From Acidobacteriaceae bacterium (GTDB lineage: Bacteria; Acidobacteriota; Terriglobia; Terriglobales; Acidobacteriaceae), in the NCBI GenBank assembly GCA_003162255.1, contig PMMJ01000242.1, positions 419 to 31,383 of the forward strand: 30,965 bases of DNA, read 5' to 3'. Within the stretch, counting starts at the first letter, position 1. Each line of letters begins with the position of its first letter. The position numbers and the translations under genes were made by a program. This document shows, one piece after another, positions 14,807 to 20,906 of this stretch. The notes under the pieces are model-generated. The model did not search any database and was not told where the DNA came from. It was given only the letters and a program-made list of their open reading frames with translations.

Positions 14807-15808
14807 ATGAATGCAAACAATCTTATGGCGAACAATCCTATGAAGAAGATTTACGTTGCCGGAGGGCAGTTTAGACGCAGCGTCTTTCAAAAGCTTGAGG
14901 AGTGGGAATCCTGCAAGCAGGCGATGGTGGCCGAGATCGATCCTGTCAGCAAGACTTCGCGCACCTGCGTCGAATACGAATCTCCCAAAGAAGCCGCCGC
15001 GGACGAATTGCCGGCCATCCTGTTCAAAGCCACAACGCTGCGCGACAACAAGCTTCACATCTGCACCTCTACTGAAGTCATGATCTATGACGTCCCGTCT
15101 TTTCGTCTGGCGACCTATATTTCTCTTCCCTTCTTTAATGACCTTCATCACGTCTACCCGACTCCGCAGGGCACGCTGCTGGTGATGGTCACCGGCCTCG
15201 ATATGGTGGCCGAAGTCTCGCTTGATGGAAAGCTACTGCGGTACTGGGACGTGATGGGCGAAGATACCTGGAGCATTTTTTCGAGAGACATCGATTACCG
15301 CAAAGTTCCGACTACTAAGCCGCACCGCGCCCATGCCAACCATATTTTTCAGTTGGGCGATGAAATCTTTGTCACGCGATTCCATCAGCGCGATGCCATC
15401 AGCCTGCAGGACCCCACCCGCAAGATCGAGATCGCGATTCAACGGCCGCACGACGGTTTTCTCTTCAACGGCTTGCTCTATTTCACGACCGTCGACGGGC
15501 ACGTCGTGGTTGCGAATCCTCGAACGCTCCAGGTCGAGCGCACTCACGATCTGAACAAAATGAGCGGTCCCAGTGGCGAAAACCTGGGCTGGTGCCGTGG
15601 GCTGCTTCCGGTGGACGAGCGCTTCGTGTGGGTTGGCTTTTCGCGCGTTCGTCCCACCAAGTTTCGGGAGAACTTGAACTGGATACGGCAGAAAAAGCAG
15701 ACCCATCGCCCCAGCCACATCGCTCTCTACGATCTCCAGAGCGGCACCTGTGTCGAAGATATCGAAACCGAACCCCATGGCATTGGCGTGGTTTTCTCGC
15801 TTTTTTAA
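14807..15808 (+). CDS. Propeller-like protein of unknown function, copy B
   Basis: This 333-residue protein is a close paralogue of the product at 12150-13148, with the same His-rich blocks (LHHVYPTP, KPHRAHANH, HQRD, VDGH, HRPSH, EPHGIG) and no export signal. It differs mainly in the middle (IQRPHDGF in place of KTSVHEGL) and lacks the last three residues of copy A. The open frame extends 33 bases upstream into the flippase gene. I chose the ATG at 14807 because it matches the start of copy A and lies just after the flippase stop. The nucleotide sequence is also strongly conserved between copies, so the duplication is either recent or kept alike by gene conversion. Function unknown; a regulatory or catalytic role in glycan handling is inference. 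Confidence 0.7.
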   Translation: MNANNLMANNPMKKIYVAGGQFRRSVFQKLEEWESCKQAMVAEIDPVSKTSRTCVEYESPKEAAADELPAILFKATTLRDNKLHICTSTEVMIYDVPSFRLATYISLPFFNDLHHVYPTPQGTLLVMVTGLDMVAEVSLDGKLLRYWDVMGEDTWSIFSRDIDYRKVPTTKPHRAHANHIFQLGDEIFVTRFHQRDAISLQDPTRKIEIAIQRPHDGFLFNGLLYFTTVDGHVVVANPRTLQVERTHDLNKMSGPSGENLGWCRGLLPVDERFVWVGFSRVRPTKFRENLNWIRQKKQTHRPSHIALYDLQSGTCVEDIETEPHGIGVVFSLF

Positions 15809-15871
15809 ACCTGGGCGGAGCGCGCCGGAACTCACCACCTCCGATTAATCCGGTCTCTCTAAGGTGCGGCC

Positions 15872-15883
15872 AAAGTGCACTTT
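15872..15883. promoter_or_regulatory. Perfect palindrome AAAGTGCACTTT
   Basis: This 12-bp perfect dyad lies 65 bases upstream of the best -35 candidate before sat-cysC and 64 bases after copy B of the propeller gene. It could be an operator for a dimeric regulator. Nothing in the sequence tells which one. Confidence 0.35.
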
Positions 15884-15947
15884 AATTCCCCACGTTGGGG
15901 CGCAAGGTTGCAATCTGTTTCCTACCCGCCCTCCAGGCTGGGTCCTT

Positions 15948-15975
15948 TTGAGGTAAAATGCTGACTGGCTATTGT
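15948..15975 (+). promoter_or_regulatory. Candidate promoter of sat-cysC
   Basis: TTGAGG (15948-15953) and TATTGT (15970-15975), 16 bases apart, each match four consensus positions. Use of this promoter would give a leader of about 255 bases. Confidence 0.3.
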
Positions 15976-16236
15976 TTCTAATGGTTTACAAGTGGGCCAT
16001 CGAACGGCTTTCGGAGGGCGGATTGCTCCTTCCCCTTGTTCCATTGACTTCGAGGCCGGGTTTCACGCCGGCACCGGTCCTAATTCGCGGCTCTGCTTAT
16101 GTTCCGGCGGTTACCTGCTAGCCCCAGCAAGTAGCTTGAGGAGCCACGGCAAGCGGGGCGAACTCAGATAGAGATCCCCCCTAGTGATTTTGATATCAGC
16201 ATAAATCTTGTGAGAATATCCGGGAGGAATACTGCT

Positions 16237-17979
16237 TTGAACGCAATGACCAGTCATCTTATCGCTCCCCACGGGGGAGAACTTGTTCAGCTGCAAGTGC
16301 CGGCCGCGCGCGCCGCGGAGCTAAAAGCGCATTCGAAGGACTGGCCCTCATGGGACCTGACGGCCCGGCAGCTCTGTGATCTGGAACTGCTGATGAGCGG
16401 CGGGTTCTCGCCGCTGCGCGGGTTTATGAACCGTGCCGATTACGAGGGCGTCTGCCACAACATGCGGCTGGCCAACGGCACCCTGTGGCCCATGCCGATC
16501 ACGCTCGACGTGAGTGAGGAATTCGCCAAGAAGCTTACGCCGGGTTCGAGCAAGATCGCGCTGCGCGATCCCGAAGGCGTGATGCTCGCCGTGCTCCACG
16601 TGGAAGATGTTTGGCAGCCGGACCGCAAAGCCGAAGCGCTGGCCGTTTTCAATTCCACCAGCGCCGCGCACCCCGGCGCCGACTATGCCATCAACAGGTC
16701 GAATCCGTGGTACGTGGGCGGAAAAGTCGAAGAGTTCCAGCCCCCATCGCACTACGATTTCCGCTCGTTGCGCCTGACGCCCGCCGACCTGCGCGCCGAA
16801 TTCGGCCGCTTGGGCTGGACTACTGTGGTGGCCTTCCAGACGCGCAATCCCATGCATCGCGCTCACGTCGAACTGACCATGCGCGCCGCCAAGCAAGTCG
16901 AAGCGAATCTGCTGATCCATCCCTCGGTCGGAATGACCAAGCCGGGCGACGTGGATTATTTCGTCCGCACCCGTTGCTACCAATTGTTGCTCTCGAAGTA
17001 CCCGCACGGCACGGTCAAGCTGTCGATGCTGCCGCTGGCGATGCGTCTGGGCGGACCGCGCGAGGCGGTCTGGCACGGGCTGATTCGCAAGAATCATGGC
17101 TGCACTCATTTCATCGTCGGACGCGATCACGCCGGCCCCGGAAAAGATACCGACGGCAAGCCCTTCTACGGCCCTTACGACGCCCAGGAACTATTCAAGA
17201 AGCATGAGGTGGAAATAGGCGTAAAGATGGTCCCGTTCCAAATGATGGTGTATTTGCAGAACGAAGACCGCTACATTCCATCCGATGAAGTGAAGAAGGG
17301 AGCGAAGGTACTCGACATCTCGGGCACGGAATTGCGCCAGCGGCTCAACGAAGGCCGCGACATTCCGGCGTGGTTTACTTATCCCGAGGTCGTGCAGGAG
17401 TTGCGCCGCAGTTATCCGCCACGGCACAAGCAGGGTGTCACCATCTTCTTCACCGGGCTTTCCGGTTCGGGCAAATCGACCATCGCCAATGCGCTGATCA
17501 CCAAGTTCCTCGAAATGGGCGGACGGCCGGTCACGCTGCTCGATGGCGATCTGGTGCGAAAGCACCTGTCGAGCGAGCTCGGATTCTCCAAGGAACATCG
17601 CGACATCAACATACGGCGCATCGGCTATGTCGCCTCCGAAATCACCAAGAATGGCGGCATCGCGGTGTGCGCCCCCATTGCTCCTTATGAGGCGACGCGC
17701 AAAGCGGTGCGGCAGATGATTGAACCCTTCGGCGGATTTGTCCTGGTGCACGCAGCCACCTCGCTCGAAGTGTGTGAACAGCGCGACCGCAAAGGCCTGT
17801 ACGCCAAGGCTCGCGCCGGCATCGTCAAGGAATTCACCGGGATCTCGGATCCGTACGAAGCGCCAACCGATGCCGAAGTCGTGATTGACACTGCCTTGCT
17901 GAGCCCCGAGGAAGCGGCGCAAACTATCCTTCTGCACCTCGAGCGCGAGGGCTTCGTCGGCGCCAACGGCAACGGATAA
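16237..17979 (+). CDS. Bifunctional sulfate adenylyltransferase / adenylylsulfate kinase
   Basis: This fusion converts sulfate and ATP to APS and then to PAPS, the universal sulfuryl donor. Downstream of a LIAPHGGELV opening, the ATP sulfurylase half has VAFQTRNPMHRAHVELT (the nucleotide-binding HxxH-type motif) and GRDHAGPG. The APS kinase half starts near residue 400 with the P-loop FTGLSGSGKST, then LLDGDLVRKHLSSELGFSKEHR and a C-terminal DPYEAP. Both active sites look intact. I chose the TTG at 16237, 8 bases after GGGAGGA; ATG at 16246 is the alternative and GTG at 16210 lies before the ribosome site. A TauE transporter and a CysQ phosphatase follow in the same direction, and a PAPS-type sulfotransferase is 9 kb downstream. 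No reductive sulfate genes are in view, so PAPS is probably for sulfation. Confidence 0.95.
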   Translation: MNAMTSHLIAPHGGELVQLQVPAARAAELKAHSKDWPSWDLTARQLCDLELLMSGGFSPLRGFMNRADYEGVCHNMRLANGTLWPMPITLDVSEEFAKKLTPGSSKIALRDPEGVMLAVLHVEDVWQPDRKAEALAVFNSTSAAHPGADYAINRSNPWYVGGKVEEFQPPSHYDFRSLRLTPADLRAEFGRLGWTTVVAFQTRNPMHRAHVELTMRAAKQVEANLLIHPSVGMTKPGDVDYFVRTRCYQLLLSKYPHGTVKLSMLPLAMRLGGPREAVWHGLIRKNHGCTHFIVGRDHAGPGKDTDGKPFYGPYDAQELFKKHEVEIGVKMVPFQMMVYLQNEDRYIPSDEVKKGAKVLDISGTELRQRLNEGRDIPAWFTYPEVVQELRRSYPPRHKQGVTIFFTGLSGSGKSTIANALITKFLEMGGRPVTLLDGDLVRKHLSSELGFSKEHRDINIRRIGYVASEITKNGGIAVCAPIAPYEATRKAVRQMIEPFGGFVLVHAATSLEVCEQRDRKGLYAKARAGIVKEFTGISDPYEAPTDAEVVIDTALLSPEEAAQTILLHLEREGFVGANGNG

Positions 17980-17991
17980 AGAGGTTGTCGC

Positions 17992-18042
17992 TTCTCAGTT
18001 CTCATTGTTTCGACTGGATTTTGCTTTGCTGAGAACTGAGAA
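17992..18042. repeat. Inverted pair of 7-nt tandem repeats
   Basis: TTCTCAGTTCTCA (17992-18004) and TGAGAACTGAGAA (18030-18042) are perfect inverted copies around a 25-base loop. Each arm is itself a 7-nt tandem repeat (TGAGAAC twice, then TAAGAAA). It fills the gap between sat-cysC and the TauE gene. It could form a strong RNA hairpin but has no T-run. Confidence 0.65.
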
Positions 18043-18056
18043 CTAAGAAAGACGGC

Positions 18057-18827
18057 ATGGAATTCTTGCTCCTCAAGGTGCTGATCGGCTTCATCGTAGG
18101 AACGCTGATCGGGTTGACGGGTCTGGGCGGCGGCGTATTGCTGCTGCCCATGCTCATTTTCGGGCTGCGCGTGCCCGCCATCATTGCCGTCGGCACCGAC
18201 GCGCTGTTCAACTTTTTCACCAAGATTCCCGCCAGCATCATGCACTTCCGCAAAGGCACGGTGCGGAAAAAAGTCGTTTTGGCGTTGGCGTCTGGCAGCA
18301 TTCCGGGCTCTTACCTCGGCGTCACTTTTCTGGTTCACCTGCGCCACGTCTATGGCGCCGGTGTCAACGACTTCATCAAGTCCGCCGTGGGACTGCTGCT
18401 GGTGTTGATCCCGACTTTGCTTCTATTCCAGGGCCGCATTGAAGAACATCTCGCCAAACGCCAGCCCACCATGAAATCTTTCGCCTTCATGAGCGTCATT
18501 GGACTGGTCGGCGGCTTTCTGGTTGGCATCACTTCGGTCGGGTCGGGCAGCATCATCATGATGATGTTGCTCCTGTTCTATTCGTTTGTACCTAAAGTCA
18601 TGGTCGGCACCGACATTGCCCATGCTGTGATTCTGACCGGCGTCACCAGCCTGTTGCACTGGCGGGCAGGCAACGTCGATCCCCACTTGGTCGGTTCCCT
18701 GCTAATCGGCTCGGTCCCCGGCGGAATACTCGGCTCGCATCTGAGCACGCGCGTTCCCATACTCTGGCTACGCCGAATTCTGTGCACGGTTTTACTGATG
18801 ACGGGAGCAAGAATGCTGTGGGCGTGA
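18057..18827 (+). CDS. TauE/SafE-family anion permease
   Basis: The 256-residue polytopic inner-membrane protein belongs to the TauE/SafE (DUF81) family, which moves sulfite, sulfate, sulfoacetate and related organosulfur anions. Two internal halves show the family's glycine-rich starts: LIGLTGLGGGVLLLPML (about residues 18-34) and LVGGFLVGITSVGSGSIIMMM (about 150-170). The second half ends with PGGILGSHLSTRVP. About eight hydrophobic segments are visible. It lies 78 bases after sat-cysC and before cysQ, so a role in supplying sulfate or removing sulfur anions for PAPS metabolism is likely. Direction and substrate cannot be read from sequence. The start at 18057 has only a weak purine stretch upstream. 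Confidence 0.9.
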   Translation: MEFLLLKVLIGFIVGTLIGLTGLGGGVLLLPMLIFGLRVPAIIAVGTDALFNFFTKIPASIMHFRKGTVRKKVVLALASGSIPGSYLGVTFLVHLRHVYGAGVNDFIKSAVGLLLVLIPTLLLFQGRIEEHLAKRQPTMKSFAFMSVIGLVGGFLVGITSVGSGSIIMMMLLLFYSFVPKVMVGTDIAHAVILTGVTSLLHWRAGNVDPHLVGSLLIGSVPGGILGSHLSTRVPILWLRRILCTVLLMTGARMLWA

Positions 18828-18834
18828 AAGGCAT

Positions 18835-18896
18835 GGAATCATTGAGTTTGAGACATTGCTTTAATGACTCAATACCTCAATGACTCAATGCCCCAC
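18835..18896. repeat. Hairpin-forming 8-nt tandem repeat before cysQ
   Basis: Units AATGACTC, AATACCTC, AATGACTC and AATGCCCC (18863-18894) repeat every 8 bases. The preceding 18838-18858 carries the same units inverted (ATTGAGT, GAGACATT), so the two halves can pair across a short loop. It lies between the TauE gene and cysQ. Confidence 0.65.
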
Positions 18897-18929
18897 TGCC
18901 CGCTATTGGGTACTTATTCAGGAGCAAAA

Positions 18930-19757
18930 TTGACTTCATACTCGTCCCAAGACACGCTCGAACGCATTCACGCCGCCCTCGAAGCGGCGCGGACCGTGCT
19001 CAACCGCTTCACTCCCGGCGCCACGGAAGCCGAATACAAGTCTGGACACGATCCGGTCACTGAGGCCGACCGCGCCGTCGACCGCATTCTGCGCCAGACG
19101 CTGCTCCGCGACGGCGAAGGCTGGCTCTCGGAAGAGACCGTCGACGACTTCACCCGACTCGGCAAACAGCGCGTCTGGGTCGTCGATCCGCTCGACGGCA
19201 CGCGCGAGTTCGTGCAGGGTATCCCCGAGTTCTGCGTCTCGATCGCCATGGTGGAAAATGGAATTCCCGTCGCCGGCGGAATTTGCAATCCGGCAACCGG
19301 CGAACTCATTCTTGGATCGCGCGAGACCGGCGTGACCTACAACGGCAAGCCGGCTCAACCGAGCCAGCGCAAGGATCTGCACGGCGCGCTCGTGCTCGCC
19401 AGCCGCAGTGAAGTGAAGCGCGGCGAATGGAAGCAGTTCGAGTCCGCCGAGTTCAACATTCGTCCCATGGGATCGGTCGCCTATAAACTCGGACTGGTCG
19501 CCGCCGGGCGCGCCGATCTTACCTTCACGCTGGTTCCGAAAAATGAATGGGACGTTGCTGCCGGCGCGGCGCTGGTCGAAAGCGCCGGAGGCTGGGTGCT
19601 GAAGCTCGACAATTCGCCGCTGCGCTGCAACCAGAAAAATCCGCTGATCTCCGGCCTGCTGGCAGGCGGCCCGTTTCTACGCGATCCGCTGCTCGCCATG
19701 CTCGACCGGCACTCGCAAACGGTGGGCACCGACAAGCATCCTGAGCACCCGAGGTGA
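18930..19757 (+). CDS. cysQ: 3'(2'),5'-bisphosphate nucleotidase (CysQ type)
   Basis: This inositol-monophosphatase-fold enzyme would hydrolyse PAP, the by-product of sulfotransferases, to AMP and phosphate, and may also act on PAPS. The magnesium site is complete: SEET (near residue 66), DPLDGTREF (Asp86, Asp89) and EWDVAAGAALVESAGG (Trp207, Asp208). The GIPEFCVSIAMVENGIPVAGGI stretch favours CysQ over true inositol monophosphatases. I chose the TTG at 18930 behind GGAG, giving 275 residues. The longer frame from ATG 18864 would translate the 8-nt repeat and is unlikely. Neighbours make PAPS (sat-cysC) and probably carry sulfur anions (TauE), which supports the assignment. Confidence 0.92.
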   Translation: MTSYSSQDTLERIHAALEAARTVLNRFTPGATEAEYKSGHDPVTEADRAVDRILRQTLLRDGEGWLSEETVDDFTRLGKQRVWVVDPLDGTREFVQGIPEFCVSIAMVENGIPVAGGICNPATGELILGSRETGVTYNGKPAQPSQRKDLHGALVLASRSEVKRGEWKQFESAEFNIRPMGSVAYKLGLVAAGRADLTFTLVPKNEWDVAAGAALVESAGGWVLKLDNSPLRCNQKNPLISGLLAGGPFLRDPLLAMLDRHSQTVGTDKHPEHPR

Positions 19758-19771
19758 GGTTTTTGAATTTC

Positions 19772-19806
19772 GATCACCCGATGGCCCGATGATCCGATCA
19801 CCCGAT
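19772..19806. repeat. Degenerate 8-nt tandem repeat
   Basis: GATCACCC, GATGGCCC, GATGATCC and GATCACCC follow in strict 8-base period. They lie between cysQ and the deacetylase gene. The first two units are shared with the repeats on both sides of pgeF, more than 11 kb away. Confidence 0.7.
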
Positions 19807-19841
19807 TAGGCTCGGGTTGAGAAAGTCTGTCGAGAGATACC

Positions 19842-20627
19842 ATGTCCTCCGCGCACATTGTGTTTTTGATGTACCACGAGCTGGAGCTCGCTGGCCGCAA
19901 GCTCTGCCAGTCCGAACCCGGCTACGTGCGCTACATTCTGCCGCTCGAAACTTTCCGCAGCCAGATGGCTTGGATCAAGGAATCCGGCTGGCGTGGCTTG
20001 AATGCCGGCGAAGCGATTCGCTATCCTGCCGGGCCGAGCGTCTGTATCACCTTTGACGATGGCTGCGAGACTGACCTTATCGCCGCCGCGCCCGTGCTCC
20101 GCCAGTTCGGCTGCAACGCAACCTTCTACCTCACCGCTGGATTCCTCGGCACTCCCGGTTACCTCAGTGCCAGCCAGGTGCGCGACCTCGACGCACAAGG
20201 TTTCGAGATCGGATGCCATTCGATGACGCATCCCTATCTCTCCGATCTGACGGAGCCGGAACTAAAGCGCGAGATTGTGGATGCGAAGCTGCAGATCGAA
20301 ACCATCGTCGGACACCCAATCGAACACTTCTCCTGCCCCGGAGGACGCTACGACCGGCGCACGCTGCGGATGGCGCGTCAGGCCGGATTTGCAACCGTTG
20401 CCAACAGCCAGTTTCATGCGAACTCATCCCGCACCAGCCCCTACGAACTCGGCCGCGTAGCCATGCTGCGCGACCTCACCATCGACGAGTTCAACGCCCT
20501 ATGCCATGGCCGAGGGTTGTGGAAGAAACGGCTTCAGCATCAGGCCCGCCGCGGCGTGCAACGCCTGCTCGGCAACCGCGCCTACGATCGCTTGCGCGCG
20601 GTCCTCCTGGGGGAACCCCGCCAGTAA
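19842..20627 (+). CDS. NodB-type polysaccharide deacetylase
   Basis: The 261-residue protein has the NodB homology fold of carbohydrate esterase family 4, metal enzymes that remove N- or O-acetyl groups from glycans. Motif 1 is TFDDG (Asp72 as base, Asp73 as metal ligand), motif 2 is HSMTHPYL (His126 and His130), and motif 3 is the FSCPGGRYDRR block near residues 163-171. There is no signal peptide or membrane anchor, so it probably works in the cytoplasm on nucleotide- or lipid-linked precursors, or is recruited by others. The ATG at 19842 follows a weak GAGAG site. It sits between sulfate activation and the secreted propeller genes, in line with glycan modification. Confidence 0.88.
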   Translation: MSSAHIVFLMYHELELAGRKLCQSEPGYVRYILPLETFRSQMAWIKESGWRGLNAGEAIRYPAGPSVCITFDDGCETDLIAAAPVLRQFGCNATFYLTAGFLGTPGYLSASQVRDLDAQGFEIGCHSMTHPYLSDLTEPELKREIVDAKLQIETIVGHPIEHFSCPGGRYDRRTLRMARQAGFATVANSQFHANSSRTSPYELGRVAMLRDLTIDEFNALCHGRGLWKKRLQHQARRGVQRLLGNRAYDRLRAVLLGEPRQ

Positions 20628-20906
20628 CCTGCCGCTGGTTATTTTAGTTCTCCCGCTCTTAACCTGATTTCCATGGCCTGCGGCCATCCCCGCATCGCCA
20701 AACCGTCCGTCCAACGCCTGTTTTCATTAACTTCACAGCAACAAAACCGCTGTACACTCGCGCCTGCGAATCGGTACATGCCGCACCCTCGGGTACTGGT
20801 GTGTTTCCGATGCACTTCTGATATCTGGGAACCCTTGACGCATCCCGATAGATTCAGCAGAGGACAAATCGACTAGTCCCCCATTTTGTAGGGTCGAGGG
20901 CTCACA

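Larger units (their letters stand above)
15809..16236. other. Long spacer upstream of sat-cysC
   Basis: No gene is visible in these 428 bases. They hold a perfect 12-bp palindrome AAAGTGCACTTT (15872-15883), a hairpin CCCCA/TGGGG (15888-15900), a second possible hairpin ACCC...GGGT (about 15922-15943) and a promoter candidate TTGAGG-16-TATTGT (15948-15975). GCCCC and GGGGC near 16122-16159 could close a further stem. The density of dyads suggests a regulated leader for the sulfate-activation gene, but no known riboswitch consensus is met. Confidence 0.45.

Noticed and set aside
15860..15945. c-di-GMP-I (GEMM) riboswitch
   Set aside because: GGGGCGCAAGG after a hairpin is suggestive, but the upstream CACAGGGCAAACC-type block and the second conserved helix are missing.
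16190..16218. TTGATA-17-AGAATA promoter-like pair before sat-cysC
   Set aside because: Transcription would begin at about 16225, inside the Shine-Dalgarno of the TTG start, leaving no room for ribosome binding.
18864..18929. Upstream ATG start for cysQ
   Set aside because: These codons are made of the 8-nt tandem repeat and have no ribosome site; TTG at 18930 has one and matches the conserved start.
18835..19806. CRISPR array
   Set aside because: Units are 7-8 bases without unique spacers, and there are no cas genes.
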